DNA of 64,000 nt from Flavobacteriales bacterium (GTDB lineage Bacteria > Bacteroidota > Bacteroidia > Flavobacteriales_D > Sanyastnellaceae). The notes below the pieces were generated by a model, which saw nothing but the letters and a program-made list of their open reading frames with translations, was not told where the DNA came from and did no database searches. The number at the start of each line of letters is the position of its first letter. Within the stretch, counting starts at the first letter, position 1. This document shows, in pieces, positions 27,691 through 37,879 of this stretch. The position numbers were made by a program, and so were the translations under genes. The stretch spans positions 1 to 64,000 of the forward strand of contig JAQWTJ010000092.1 of the NCBI GenBank assembly GCA_029242765.1, read 5' to 3'.

Positions 27691-27698
27691 TATATTTG
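27691..27698 (+). promoter_or_regulatory. -7 box of the promoter for the LytTR response regulator
   Basis: TATATTTG fits TAnnTTTG exactly, 65 bp upstream of the regulator's ATG. No TTG at the usual -33 spacing is visible, which would fit a promoter that needs an activator. Confidence 0.55.
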
Positions 27699-27762
27699 AG
27701 ATGTTAGCTTGGCCCAGGCCCCAAACCTGTCGCTATCCTAACAGAACCAAATTGTCAGCCAA

Positions 27763-28518
27763 ATGAACGCTCAACTCGACGCTATTATAGTCGATGATGA
27801 AGCACCTGCTCGGGAGGTCCTTCAAAGTCAAATTGCTCGCCACTGTCCATTTATTCGAATCATAGACGAAGCTCCCAATGCTCGCATTGGGTATGACGCC
27901 ATCGTAAAGGGTCGGCCTCACGTCGTCTTTGTCGACATCCATATGCCCTTTGAGACCGGTTTGGATTTAGTCGACCGGTTTGAAAACCGCGACTTTTACG
28001 TTGTGTTCTACACCACGTATCAGGATTACGCGATTGATGCCATTCGTCGCCAAGCGTTTGATTACCTGCTTAAGCCTGTAGATATTGACGACCTAAAGGC
28101 TTGCGCTGACCGCATCCAATCCCACTACCAAGTGAAGATGCTTGAGAACGGCGACTACCACCGCAAACTCGAAATCTCCACCAGCGGCCAGCGCCATTTT
28201 ATTCGCCACTCTGAAATTCTTCATATCGAAGCCTCAGGAAGCTACGCCTGCATTTACAAGACCGATGGCACGCGTCTGATGGTTTCAAAAAACTTGAAGT
28301 TCGTCGAGAACCTGATTGACAACCCCAAGTTTGTTCGGGTGCACAACAGCCAGCTCGTCCATCTGAACAAGATCAAGCAGTGCAATTACCGCGCAAACGC
28401 TTTGACCTTGGTTGGTGGCAAGGAAATAAAGCTTGCCGTGCGCAAGAAAGAATCCTTGCGCCGACGCATGGCCGAGTTCGACCTGTCCCAAGAAGACGGC
28501 ACAGAGACCATCGAATAG
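27763..28518 (+). CDS. LytTR family response regulator
   Basis: 251 aa. The receiver domain has the acidic pair Asp11/Asp12, the phosphorylation site Asp58 (FVDIHMP) and Lys104 (LLKPVD). A C-terminal LytTR DNA-binding domain (about 140-240; FIRHSEILHIEASGSYACIY, FVRVHNSQLVHLNKI) follows. Such proteins bind direct-repeat DNA sites after phosphorylation by a sensor kinase, in Bacteroidota usually a LytS-type kinase; none is encoded nearby, so this is an orphan regulator. A repeated element and a -7 box lie upstream, suggesting autoregulation. RlmN follows 12 bp downstream. Confidence 0.94.
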   Translation: MNAQLDAIIVDDEAPAREVLQSQIARHCPFIRIIDEAPNARIGYDAIVKGRPHVVFVDIHMPFETGLDLVDRFENRDFYVVFYTTYQDYAIDAIRRQAFDYLLKPVDIDDLKACADRIQSHYQVKMLENGDYHRKLEISTSGQRHFIRHSEILHIEASGSYACIYKTDGTRLMVSKNLKFVENLIDNPKFVRVHNSQLVHLNKIKQCNYRANALTLVGGKEIKLAVRKKESLRRRMAEFDLSQEDGTETIE

Positions 28519-28530
28519 TACCTTTGCCGC

Positions 28531-29595
28531 ATGACGGCAAGCTCCTCGCAAAACCAGAGCACACGCAAAGACATTCGGACCCTTGACCGCAATCAGTTGG
28601 TCGAGGCAATGGAAGCTCTGGGACAGCCCGCATTTCGTGCGAAGCAAATAGAGTCCTGGATTTGGGACAGGGGCACCGCTTCTTTCGAACACATGACAAA
28701 CCTTGGTGCGGCCTTGCAAAAGCAGCTTACCGAACAGTTCGAGTTGTCGTGCGTGGCGATTGGCGAAACGCAAGTCAGCCGTGACGGCACAGTAAAAATT
28801 GGGTTCGAGTTGGCCCCTGGCCAAACGGTTGAAGGTGTGTTAATCCCCACCTCCAAGAGAATGACCGCCTGTATTTCGTCACAAGTTGGCTGCTCTTTAT
28901 CGTGCGCTTTTTGTGCTACAGGCCGCTTGAAGCTGCTTAAGAACTTAACGGCTGGAGAAATCGTAGATCAAGTTCGTCATATCGCTGGATTGGCTCGAGA
29001 AGATCACGGAAAGGGCCTGTCGAACATCGTGTATATGGGTATGGGCGAACCGCTTTTGAATTACCGCAACGTGATGGATTCGATAGACCGCATCACAGGG
29101 ACGCCCGGTTTGGGGATGAGCCCGAGTCGGATCACCGTCAGCACGGCTGGCATTGCGAAGATGATTCGTCGCATGGGTGATGACCAAACCCGTGTAAACC
29201 TCGCGCTATCGTTGCATGCCGCAACGGACGAGAAGCGCAACGAAATCATGGCGATCAACGAGACCAACGATCTAGCCAGTCTTCGCGACGCCATTCAACA
29301 TTTCTACACTAAAACTGGCACACGCCCAACCTTTGAATATGTCCTGTTGCGCGACTTCAATGATCGTATGGAGGATGCCCAGGCGCTCGCTCGTTTTGCC
29401 CGCTGCGTTCCGTGCAAGATCAACCTCATCGAATACAACCCCATCGACGACGGCAAGTACCAGCGCAGTCACCGTGACAACACGGAGGACTTTCAGCACT
29501 TCCTCGAAGATGAGTTCAACATGATTGTCAATGTTCGGCGCTCCCGCGGGGAGGACATCGATGCGGCCTGCGGACAGCTCGCGGGCAAATCTTGA
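28531..29595 (+). CDS. rlmN: 23S rRNA (adenine(2503)-C(2))-methyltransferase
   Basis: 354 aa, usual length. The radical SAM cluster motif is CSLSCAFC (Cys121, Cys125, Cys128). Also present are the GMGEPLLNYRNV motif and a C-terminal Cys region (DIDAACGQL) with the methyl-carrying cysteine. RlmN methylates A2503 of 23S rRNA and also A37 of some tRNAs. The stop codon directly abuts the lepA stop codon on the other strand, with no base between. Confidence 0.96.
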   Translation: MTASSSQNQSTRKDIRTLDRNQLVEAMEALGQPAFRAKQIESWIWDRGTASFEHMTNLGAALQKQLTEQFELSCVAIGETQVSRDGTVKIGFELAPGQTVEGVLIPTSKRMTACISSQVGCSLSCAFCATGRLKLLKNLTAGEIVDQVRHIAGLAREDHGKGLSNIVYMGMGEPLLNYRNVMDSIDRITGTPGLGMSPSRITVSTAGIAKMIRRMGDDQTRVNLALSLHAATDEKRNEIMAINETNDLASLRDAIQHFYTKTGTRPTFEYVLLRDFNDRMEDAQALARFARCVPCKINLIEYNPIDDGKYQRSHRDNTEDFQHFLEDEFNMIVNVRRSRGEDIDAACGQLAGKS

Positions 29596-31383
29596 TTAGT
29601 CCAGCTTGAGCACCGCCAAGAAAGCGGCCTGTGGAACCTCAACGTTGCCCACTTGGCGCATGCGTTTCTTGCCCTTCTTCTGCTTCTCCAAGAGCTTCCG
29701 CTTTCGCGTAATGTCGCCGCCATAGCACTTGGCCGTCACGTCCTTGCGCACTTGCTTGACGGTTTCGCGCGCAATAATCTTCGCGCCTATCGCCGCCTGA
29801 ATAGCAATCATAAACTGTTGGCGCGGGATCAGCTCTTTAAGCTTGGCGCAAATTTTCTTGCCCAGCTCATAGGCGTTGCTTCGATGCACCAGCGCGGACA
29901 ATGCGTCAACTTGGTCGCCGTTGATGAGAATGTCGAGCTTGACAAGATGGCTTTCTTGGTATCCGTCGGGGAAATAATCAAACGAAGCATACCCTCTGGA
30001 AACGGACTTGAGCTTGTCATAAAAGTCAAACACAATCTCCCCCAGTGGCATAGAAAACGTGAGTTCCACCCGGTCTGAAGTGAGGTAAACCTGGTTCTGC
30101 AACTGCCCGCGCTTGCCAATACAAAGGTTCATCACGGAGCCCACGTATTCCCCCTTGGTAATGACCTGCGCCTTAATGAAAGGCTCCTCCACGCGGCCAA
30201 TTTTAGAGGGGTTTGGCAGCTCACTGGGGTTATTGATGACCGTCTTTTCGCCCTTTTTTGAAAAGCAGTGGTAGGACACGTTCGGGACGGTTGTAATGAC
30301 GATCATGTCAAACTCCCGTTCGAGCCGTTCCTGAATGATCTCCATGTGAAGCATCCCTAGAAATCCACAGCGAAACCCGAAGCCTAGGGCCGCTGAACTT
30401 TCGGGCTCGAAGACAAGCGAAGCGTCGTTCAATTGGAGCTTTTCCATCGAGAATCTCAACTCCTCATAGTCCTCCGTGTCAACCGGATAAATGCCAGCAA
30501 AGACCATGGGTTTGACGTCCTCAAAACCCTTCACAGCTGCATCGCAGGGGTTTTCCTCCAAAGTCAACGTGTCGCCCACCTTGACGTCTTTTGCGTTCTT
30601 GATGCCCGAAATAATGTAGCCCACCGTGCCCGCGCCCATCTGCTCGCAAGGCAGCAAGTCCAGGCCGAGTGCGCCAATTTCATCCGCGTTGTAGGTCTTG
30701 CCTGTATTGAAGAACCGGACCCGGTCGCCCTTGTTCAAGGTGCCGTTTAAAATGCGGTAATAGGCGATGATGCCTCGAAATGAGTTAAACACCGAGTCAA
30801 ATATCATGGCCTGAAGTGGGGCTGCTGGGTCCCCCTTGGGCTGCGGCACGCGATCGATGATGGCTTCAAGGATGGCGTCCACGCCCATGCCTGTTTTGCC
30901 CGAAGCGGGCAAAATGTCCTCGATGTCACAGCCGATCAGGTCGATGATTTGATCACTGACCTCCTCCGGGTCAGCCGACTGGAGGTCCATCTTGTTGAGC
31001 ACCGGCACAATTTCAAGGTCGTGCTCAATGGCAAGGTACAGGTTCGATATGGTCTGCGCCTCGATGCCTTGGGTGGCGTCTACAATGAGCAACGCGCCCT
31101 CACAGGCCGCAATCGAACGTGACACTTCATAGGAAAAGTCCACGTGCCCCGGAGTGTCGATCAAGTTCAAAACGTACTTCTGCCCCTTGTGGGTGTGCCG
31201 CATTTGAATCGCGTGGCTCTTAATCGTGATTCCGCGCTCGCGTTCAAGGTCCATGTCGTCGAGCGTTTGCTCTTGCAGTTGACGGTCGCTAATTGTTCCC
31301 GTGGTTTGAAGCAAACGGTCCGCCAAGGTGCTCTTGCCGTGGTCGATATGCGCAATGATGCAGAAGTTCCGGATGTGCTTCAT
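29596..31383 (-). CDS. lepA: elongation factor 4
   Basis: About 595 aa from the ATG at 31383 ([19 protein letters not shown]); the frame runs 19 codons further up but the conserved start is here. G1 [15 protein letters not shown], the switch [17 protein letters not shown] and [13 protein letters not shown] are the GTPase motifs. The LepA-specific C-terminal domain ends with [27 protein letters not shown]4 is a ribosome-associated GTPase that back-translocates or remodels stalled ribosomes. It diverges from a large T9SS cargo gene with 123 bp between starts. Confidence 0.97.
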   Translation of the reverse strand: MKHIRNFCIIAHIDHGKSTLADRLLQTTGTISDRQLQEQTLDDMDLERERGITIKSHAIQMRHTHKGQKYVLNLIDTPGHVDFSYEVSRSIAACEGALLIVDATQGIEAQTISNLYLAIEHDLEIVPVLNKMDLQSADPEEVSDQIIDLIGCDIEDILPASGKTGMGVDAILEAIIDRVPQPKGDPAAPLQAMIFDSVFNSFRGIIAYYRILNGTLNKGDRVRFFNTGKTYNADEIGALGLDLLPCEQMGAGTVGYIISGIKNAKDVKVGDTLTLEENPCDAAVKGFEDVKPMVFAGIYPVDTEDYEELRFSMEKLQLNDASLVFEPESSAALGFGFRCGFLGMLHMEIIQERLEREFDMIVITTVPNVSYHCFSKKGEKTVINNPSELPNPSKIGRVEEPFIKAQVITKGEYVGSVMNLCIGKRGQLQNQVYLTSDRVELTFSMPLGEIVFDFYDKLKSVSRGYASFDYFPDGYQESHLVKLDILINGDQVDALSALVHRSNAYELGKKICAKLKELIPRQQFMIAIQAAIGAKIIARETVKQVRKDVTAKCYGGDITRKRKLLEKQKKGKKRMRQVGNVEVPQAAFLAVLKLD

Positions 31384-31506
31384 AGAAAAGGCTCGATTCT
31401 GCGAAAATACGCGCCGATGAGCCAATTGATACCCCCTCATTTATCAAGCATTTCCCTATCAACGCATACATAAGTATCTTGCGGCCCCTTTGCAAGGCAA
31501 CCGGTC

Positions 31507-34500
31507 ATGAAAACCTCTTCATTTTTAGTTTCGATATTGCTCGCTTTAGTAATTAGCTCGAGCTCTTTCTACGCCCAAGAATTCATCGAAACTACACCGC
31601 CAGAAATTGCTCGAATCTTCAGTAAATATGGTGGGTTTGATCAAGCCGTACTAATGATGAGCCGCGAAGAATGGGACGTGTACCGCGGCTGGGATGGCTT
31701 CGACGATCAGGCCACGCGCGACGTGGTTAAAAAGTTCAAGAACACACCCGAACGCATCGCCAAACGTGCCCAGCGGAAGCAACAGCGCATGACTTCGACG
31801 AGCGCGTGTCAATGTTGGATTGAGCCCACATCGGATTACACCCTCATTGGGACGGATGATTGGCATTACACGGGGGGAGCAGGGGCGGACGTGGACGCCT
31901 CATTGGGGCCCTTGGCTTTGCCGTTTGACTTCGACTTTTACGGTGCCATGCACGACAGCTTCTTTATCAATTCGAAAGGGTCGGTGTCATTTGGGGAGTA
32001 CGTCATCGACTGGACACCTGAGGAGTTCCCCGGCGCGGAGTATGAACAAATAGCCGGGTTTTGGGCGGATGCTGATTACCGGGCCACCGGAGAAATTTAT
32101 TACAACATCACGCCGGACGCGGTGTACGTCAATTTCATCGACGTGGGCTACTACAACCTGCATGACGACCGCACGGTCACTTATCAAATCATTTTCACAT
32201 CAAACAGCTCAGGCACTTTTGACGAGGGCAACGCGCAGCTTTGTTATCTCGATATGGGGTGGTGTCACGGTGACGTTGGGGGCTCAAGCGGATGCTGCGG
32301 CCCAACGCCAGCCAATGCGGGTGCTGACAGCCATTACACCACCGGAAACAACATTCAGTTCGGCCGCTTCAACGCCGTCGACGAAAGCTACAACGGCCCT
32401 TACGGTGACGGCCCCGGACAGCAAGATGGCGTGTATTGGCTTAGCGACAAGGTCTTCACGTTTTCAATGCAAGGCCTCAGTCCAAACGTCGCGCCAATCC
32501 CCACTTTTGACCCCAGTTGCGAGCAGGACATCGTGCTGTGCCAGAATGATTCAATCGATTTGAGCATGGGGTTTTTACCCCCCGAAGACGGACAGACCAT
32601 CACTATCGAGGTCGATGATTTTCCCGGCTTGGTCAACAACGGCACATACATTCAAAACGGCATGACGTACTTGGATGCCTATATGCTAGGGTCAATGGAC
32701 AACTTGGGAACGGCTACCATTTCCATCACAGCCACAGATGACGGGGTACCGGCCGGTGTTACCGTAATCGAGTTTAATGTGGAGGTGGTCGATGAGGTGC
32801 TTCCCGAACTGACGGTAGACGGTGAATTCAGTATTTGTTCCGGGCAGGAGACAACGATCACGTGCAACGACGATTTTGACGATTACGCTTGGTCCCTTGG
32901 GTGCTATGGCACGCCTGAATGCACCTACAATTATGGCGGCACCTTTTCAGTAGTGGCTTCCCTGGATATAGGGTGCTCGGCCGAGACGGAGTTCACCGTC
33001 AACCAGAGTTTGTACTTCTTGCCTTGCGTGGATGTGATTCCCAGCCCGATTTGCGGTGATGACACGGCTTACGCCGTGATTTGTGACGATGAGGAATTCA
33101 CCGACTTCCAGTGGGACGCAGACTGGAATGGGGCCGGCGGTGAAATCGTCGTGCCGGGCACCGACTCTGTGGGTGTCATACCAGGCTCCTATCGCCTTTT
33201 GGTGACCAATGCGATCGGTTGCCAAGGCCAGCGCGTTTTCAACGTCGAGCAGGTCGAGCAAATTATCCCCGACATCACCCTTCCATCGGTTTGCGACAGC
33301 CTATATCCTGTCACCTTTGACGGCGCATTCCAGACGCCTGATGCTGGGCCGCTGTTGATTTATTTGGTGGCCGCCGAAGTGGACGGCTGGGGCGGTGAGA
33401 GCTATTTGGAAGTTGTCATTAATGGAGAGGTTGAGCACGTCTTGTCCTCGTTCGAGGTTTTCGTGGATTACACCGACATCGAGATTGAATACGGCGACCT
33501 TATTGAAATCAACTTCATAACCACTTCTGGAGCATCTGTGGAGGATTTTTCCGTCACTGTTTTCAACTGCAGTACAGGCAACGAGACGGAGATTAACGAC
33601 TTGCCGGCCGAAGGCGGTGTCATCTTCTCGGCAGAAGCAGACTGCATCGTGGAGCCCGTGGGGGGGTCTTGGAGTATAGCCCAGGGATCCGGCTGGTTCA
33701 GCAACCAGGACGAGTTCAACACCACCTTCACGCCTACTGACGGGTTCGGTATTTACGAGCTGTGCTTTACAGATGACAACTGCGGCTACTCGGAGTGTTT
33801 TGAAATGGAGGTGAGCACTACGCCCATCGCCGCTTTGCTGCCGGACACTATTCTGCAGCTTTGCGACGGCGACGATGTGAACCTCCAAATCGATACGATG
33901 TATCAGGGTTCTTTAACAGGCATTGAGTGGCCGGGAGCCTCGGATGTAAGCGGCCTATTCGCCACCTACGGGCCCACCCAAGAAGGCACACACAACTACG
34001 TCGCAGAAATCAGCAATGCCTGCGGCTCGGTTGAAATGCCCTTCTCCATCGAAGTGGGCAACACCCCGCAGCCCGAACTTGAAGATGTTATCGTCTGTGA
34101 AGAGGGTGTTGAGGTCTTGCTTGACCCCGGCTCTATGGCCGAGGACGTGGATATTGTCTGGACCCACGATGGGGAAGAGGTTGGTGAGGACGATTTGACT
34201 TGGACCACCGCCGAAAGTGGATTGTGGTGCATCGAGGCCTCGACCTGGTGTGGCACTGTGGTGGCTTGTTCTGAGATTGAAATTTTCACCCCCATTGCCA
34301 ATATGCTCGATGAATACTCCATCGAGTGCGTCGGGGAAATTGCTTTCATCGCAGCCAATGTGCCCGACGATTGGACGGTGACCTGGCCTGACGGATCCGT
34401 CGGCTTGCTTTACGAGTCAACCGACCATGAAGAGTGGGTTACTGCTGTGTTTGTCGACCCGCTAGGCTGCATTGAGGAAAGCGACAGCACCTATGTGTGG

Positions 34501-35055
34501 ATTGGTGATCCGGTGGTTATTCCCGGCGAGCCCGACCCCTTCTACGAGGGCGTCAAGCGTTTGTGCCCCGAGATCATGTACACCTTCGAAATCAACTCGC
34601 TGAATGCAGTGGAGTGGTCCTGGTCTATTGATTGCAATAGCAATGTGACTTTCTTGGAGGAGGACGCCACGTCCTTCACCACGGCTCAGTTGCCCGAAGA
34701 CTGCTGGTACGAGGATGCCGTCTTGACTGGCACGGCCTACAACCCGTGCACACCACAAGGTTTGAGCTACGATTGGCACGTGGGGGTGGAGAATTGTGAC
34801 ATCATCATCCCTAACATCTTCACGCCGGGCAATGCTTCTGCCGGCTACAACGACACGTTCGAAATAAGCGGTTTGCTCGCTTGGGGCTCCGGTGAGGTGC
34901 GAATTTTCAATCGCTGGGGTCAGTTGATTTTTGAGGACTTGACCTACGAAAACGACTGGCTCGCAGCCGGCGTAGGTGAGGGTGTCTTCTACTACACCTT
35001 GAGACTGCCGAACGGTCGCGACTTCACGGGTTACGTGCATATCAAGCGCGAGTAA
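31507..35055 (+). CDS. T9SS type B sorting domain protein with nidogen-like domain
   Basis: 1182 aa, ATG at 31507. Signal peptide (about 1-23, ending SSSFYAQ), a short charged region (25-95), a nidogen (NIDO)-like domain (about 105-290; LPFDFDFYGAMHDSFFINS, then EQIAGFWADADYRATGEIYY), then Ig/PKD-like repeats with many Cys. The C-terminal gliding-motility/CHU_C-type sorting domain begins at NIFTPGNASAGYNDTFEI (about 1098), with IFNRWGQLIFE and the final GYVHIKRE. NIDO domains occur in matrix and adhesion proteins; a surface adhesin is likely, ligand unknown. It is followed 10 bp later by radA. Confidence 0.88.
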   Translation: MKTSSFLVSILLALVISSSSFYAQEFIETTPPEIARIFSKYGGFDQAVLMMSREEWDVYRGWDGFDDQATRDVVKKFKNTPERIAKRAQRKQQRMTSTSACQCWIEPTSDYTLIGTDDWHYTGGAGADVDASLGPLALPFDFDFYGAMHDSFFINSKGSVSFGEYVIDWTPEEFPGAEYEQIAGFWADADYRATGEIYYNITPDAVYVNFIDVGYYNLHDDRTVTYQIIFTSNSSGTFDEGNAQLCYLDMGWCHGDVGGSSGCCGPTPANAGADSHYTTGNNIQFGRFNAVDESYNGPYGDGPGQQDGVYWLSDKVFTFSMQGLSPNVAPIPTFDPSCEQDIVLCQNDSIDLSMGFLPPEDGQTITIEVDDFPGLVNNGTYIQNGMTYLDAYMLGSMDNLGTATISITATDDGVPAGVTVIEFNVEVVDEVLPELTVDGEFSICSGQETTITCNDDFDDYAWSLGCYGTPECTYNYGGTFSVVASLDIGCSAETEFTVNQSLYFLPCVDVIPSPICGDDTAYAVICDDEEFTDFQWDADWNGAGGEIVVPGTDSVGVIPGSYRLLVTNAIGCQGQRVFNVEQVEQIIPDITLPSVCDSLYPVTFDGAFQTPDAGPLLIYLVAAEVDGWGGESYLEVVINGEVEHVLSSFEVFVDYTDIEIEYGDLIEINFITTSGASVEDFSVTVFNCSTGNETEINDLPAEGGVIFSAEADCIVEPVGGSWSIAQGSGWFSNQDEFNTTFTPTDGFGIYELCFTDDNCGYSECFEMEVSTTPIAALLPDTILQLCDGDDVNLQIDTMYQGSLTGIEWPGASDVSGLFATYGPTQEGTHNYVAEISNACGSVEMPFSIEVGNTPQPELEDVIVCEEGVEVLLDPGSMAEDVDIVWTHDGEEVGEDDLTWTTAESGLWCIEASTWCGTVVACSEIEIFTPIANMLDEYSIECVGEIAFIAANVPDDWTVTWPDGSVGLLYESTDHEEWVTAVFVDPLGCIEESDSTYVWIGDPVVIPGEPDPFYEGVKRLCPEIMYTFEINSLNAVEWSWSIDCNSNVTFLEEDATSFTTAQLPEDCWYEDAVLTGTAYNPCTPQGLSYDWHVGVENCDIIIPNIFTPGNASAGYNDTFEISGLLAWGSGEVRIFNRWGQLIFEDLTYENDWLAAGVGEGVFYYTLRLPNGRDFTGYVHIKRE

Positions 35056-35065
35056 ACCGGATCAG

Positions 35066-36454
35066 GTGGCCAAGGGGAGGGCGAAATATGCATGTTCAGA
35101 ATGCGGCACCGTATGCGCGCAATGGGTTGGTCAGTGCCCCGGTTGCAAGGCTTGGAACACAGTTGAAGAGGAGCAAATTATTGCCCACCCGCGCATCAGT
35201 CGCAAGGGCGGTTCCGACGCTTCAGGCGTGGCGCTGGTCGCAAGAAAAGCCGAGGTGCGCCCCCTCATCGAATACGTTGAAACATCTATAGAACGCCTGC
35301 CCACGGGTGAAGAGGAGTTTGACCGCGTACTCGGTGGTGGACTGGTGCCTGGCGCAGTGGTGCTGCTGGGCGGTGAGCCGGGGATTGGGAAGTCCACCCT
35401 CGCCATGCAAACGGCCATGCGGGCCCAAGGAAAAATTCTGTACGTCACAGGCGAGGAAAGCCCGGAGCAAGTGCGGTTGCGTGCGGATCGTTTGGGCGAG
35501 CTCGAATCTCGCCTACTCATCTTGCCTGAAACGTCCATAGATGCGATTGTGGAAGCGGTCCAGGTGGAACAGCCTCAACTGTTGATTGTGGACTCGGTGC
35601 AAACCCTGCACTCTTCACGTGTAGAAAGCGCCCCAGGAAGCGTGGCGCAGGTGCGTGAGTCCACCGCTGAATTATTGCTCGCTGCCAAGCCCATGCAGTT
35701 GCCTGTATTGCTCATCGGTCACATCACCAAGGACGGTGCATTGGCGGGACCTAAAGTGCTCGAGCACATGGTGGATGTGGTGCTCACTTTCGAAGGCGAC
35801 AGGCACCACGCCTTCCGTATTTTGCGGGCATCAAAGAACCGTTTCGGGTCTACCAACGAGGCCGGAATTTTCGAAATGCAACAGCAGGGGCTCCTGCCCG
35901 TGGCCAATCCCTCAGACGTATTACTTGGAAACGGTGTGAGCGGAGAAAATGGGGGCGCAAGTGGAACAGCACTGGCCGTTGCCATTGAGGGTGCTCGGCC
36001 TATTATGGTTGAGGTTCAGGCCTTGGTAAGCACCGCTGTGTACGGCACGCCCCAGCGCTCAGTAACGGGGTACGAGCTGCGGCGCTTGCACATGTTGCTC
36101 GCTGTTTTAGAGAAGCGCTGCGGCTTCAAAATCGGCGCCTCAGACGTCTTTTTAAACATCGCAGGTGGCCTTAAAATTGGCGACCCTGCATTGGACCTTT
36201 CCATTGTGGCTGCTGCATTGGGCTCAAGCTTGGATATGGCGGTTGCGCCCAAAACGGCCTTTGCTGGAGAAGTCGGTCTCACCGGTGAAGTTCGGCCCGT
36301 TTCAAGGCTCGAACAACGCGCCCGAGAGGCTGCCCGGATGGGCATTGAGCGCTTCGTTGTCTCTGGCTTAGGGCGCTCGAAAATTGCCCTTCCTAAAGGG
36401 CTCAAACTCATTGAGGTGTCCCGCGTTTCTGATCTGCAGCGCGTGATTTTTTAA
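35066..36454 (+). CDS. radA: DNA repair protein RadA
   Basis: 462 aa, starting at the GTG at 35066 (reads as MAKGRAKYACSECG). N-terminal zinc finger Cys10, Cys13, Cys24, Cys27; Walker A GGEPGIGKST; RadA signature KNRFGSTNEAGIFEM; C-terminal Lon-protease-like domain (GLKIGDPALDLSIVAAALGS). RadA is a RecA-like ATPase that extends D-loops in homologous recombination. The GTG start 10 bp after a T9SS gene suggests some co-transcription. Its last 47 bp overlap the convergent rsmI. Confidence 0.96.
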   Translation: MAKGRAKYACSECGTVCAQWVGQCPGCKAWNTVEEEQIIAHPRISRKGGSDASGVALVARKAEVRPLIEYVETSIERLPTGEEEFDRVLGGGLVPGAVVLLGGEPGIGKSTLAMQTAMRAQGKILYVTGEESPEQVRLRADRLGELESRLLILPETSIDAIVEAVQVEQPQLLIVDSVQTLHSSRVESAPGSVAQVRESTAELLLAAKPMQLPVLLIGHITKDGALAGPKVLEHMVDVVLTFEGDRHHAFRILRASKNRFGSTNEAGIFEMQQQGLLPVANPSDVLLGNGVSGENGGASGTALAVAIEGARPIMVEVQALVSTAVYGTPQRSVTGYELRRLHMLLAVLEKRCGFKIGASDVFLNIAGGLKIGDPALDLSIVAAALGSSLDMAVAPKTAFAGEVGLTGEVRPVSRLEQRAREAARMGIERFVVSGLGRSKIALPKGLKLIEVSRVSDLQRVIF

Positions 36455-37184
36455 GCTTCTCGCGCGCTTTTATTGACGGCTTGTCCAGGCCGCCCACCAC
36501 CACCACAAACTCCCCTTTGGGTTTGCGCTCTTTCCAGCTCTTTGCCAATGACCCTGCCGTTCCTCGCGTGGTTTCCTCAAACATCTTGCTGATTTCCCGA
36601 CTCACGCTCACCGGCCGGTCCTCTCCACAACTCTCAGCGAGCTCCTGCAAGAGCTTTTGAATGCGGTGGGGGGACTCGTACAATACGGTCGTTCGTGGCT
36701 CCTTAGCAATGGCGGCAAGTCGTGTCATGCGGCCCTTTTTGTGCGGCAAGAACCCCTCGTAGACGAATCGATCGCAGGGTAAGCCAGAGATGACCAAGGC
36801 TGGTACAAATGCCGTGGGTCCGGGCAAGCATTGGACCTCAATCCCGGATTCAACGCATGCTCGGACCAGCAAATAGCCCGGGTCGCTGATGCCAGGTGTC
36901 CCGGCGTCGCTGCACAAACACGCCGTGGCGCCCGCCTGGAGCTCTTCTATCACGCCCTCCACGGCAAGGTGCTCGTTGCGCATGTGAAAGGCGCGCAAGC
37001 GCGCTTCAATTTCGTAATGCCTTAGCAATGCGCCGGTGGTGCGCGTGTCTTCTGCCAATACAAAATCCACGCTGCGCAACACATCCAGGGCGCGTTGAGT
37101 GATATCAGCGCGATTCCCAATCGGCGTGGGCACCACCATCAATCCCCACTTTTCTGCGGCATTCTTTGCCAGCATTTCCGTCAT
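36408..37184 (-). CDS. rsmI: 16S rRNA (cytidine(1402)-2'-O)-methyltransferase
   Basis: 258 aa. Tetrapyrrole-methylase fold with VVPTPIGNRADITQRALDVL at the N-terminus, FVLAEDTRTTGALLRHY, and SDAGTPGISDPGYLLVR. RsmI 2'-O-methylates C1402 of 16S rRNA in the decoding centre. The start overlaps the stop of the conserved hypothetical gene (4 bp). The last 47 bp, coding for a basic tail, overlap the end of radA on the other strand. Confidence 0.95.
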   Translation of the reverse strand: MTEMLAKNAAEKWGLMVVPTPIGNRADITQRALDVLRSVDFVLAEDTRTTGALLRHYEIEARLRAFHMRNEHLAVEGVIEELQAGATACLCSDAGTPGISDPGYLLVRACVESGIEVQCLPGPTAFVPALVISGLPCDRFVYEGFLPHKKGRMTRLAAIAKEPRTTVLYESPHRIQKLLQELAESCGEDRPVSVSREISKMFEETTRGTAGSLAKSWKERKPKGEFVVVVGGLDKPSIKAREKLKKSRAADQKRGTPQ

Positions 37185-37870
37185 AGATAGCGGCGCTGAA
37201 TCATCTCCATGAACCTTGCAATGGGCTGTTCCTCCCTGTCCCAGTCCTCAAACCCGGCCACGTGTTGGGTCAGCCAAGCCTCAGCCACTTCAACACTGCC
37301 AGCGCTGTCCAGGGCGTCCAGGGCTTTTGAAAATGCCGAGGCATCGTCATGAAAAAGCGCTTGAATGAACTCATACTTCTCGGCGATGCCGAAAGCCAAT
37401 CGCAAATCCGCCACGGGGCGCTGCTCCAGGGTGGCCACCAATGTGGGCTCGGCTGGGGTCTCGGCGGCCGGTGCCGCGTCAAAAAGCGACGACTGGCTTT
37501 GCTGTTGCGGAGTGGGGTCGGGCTCAACAACAGGATCGAGATCGATCGCAATGTCTGCTCGCACTGGTCCGTCAAGTCGGTCTTTTGCCACCGCCTCGAT
37601 GGCGTCAATGAGCGAGGTTTGATAGGCGGCGCCAATGCGGAAGGTTGGATGAGGCTCCTTTGACAGTCCGCCGGCATCAGAAGTGGCGTCCCGCTCGGCG
37701 TGGATGAACTCGCGTGTCTTGTAGCGCAAAATAAGAAGGCGGTTACTCAGCGCTCGAGCGTCGTGCACCAAGGGGTCGAGTGCATCAGGTGCCAATTTTC
37801 CAGCCCGAAGCTGCACAAGTCCCGATTGGATGTCGTCCACAAGTTGTTCTAGGTTTTTGAATCTTGGCAT
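37181..37870 (-). CDS. conserved Bacteroidota hypothetical protein
   Basis: 229 aa with no signal peptide. N-terminal helical part (LEQLVDDIQSGLVQLRAGKL), a central Pro/Gln/Ala-rich linker (about 115-150), and a conserved C-terminal part: DLRLAFGIAEKYEFIQALFHDDASAFSKALDALD, then WDREEQPIARFMEMIQRRYL. I recall this C-terminal pattern (FIxxLFxxDxxxYxxAI, ending in RRF/RRY) in many Bacteroidota proteins with no known role. It sits between rsmI (4-bp overlap) and a PorP/SprF-like gene (9-bp gap), the last but one in a unidirectional run. Function not assigned. Confidence 0.75.
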   Translation of the reverse strand: MPRFKNLEQLVDDIQSGLVQLRAGKLAPDALDPLVHDARALSNRLLILRYKTREFIHAERDATSDAGGLSKEPHPTFRIGAAYQTSLIDAIEAVAKDRLDGPVRADIAIDLDPVVEPDPTPQQQSQSSLFDAAPAAETPAEPTLVATLEQRPVADLRLAFGIAEKYEFIQALFHDDASAFSKALDALDSAGSVEVAEAWLTQHVAGFEDWDREEQPIARFMEMIQRRYL

Positions 37871-37879
37871 GGTCTGGTG

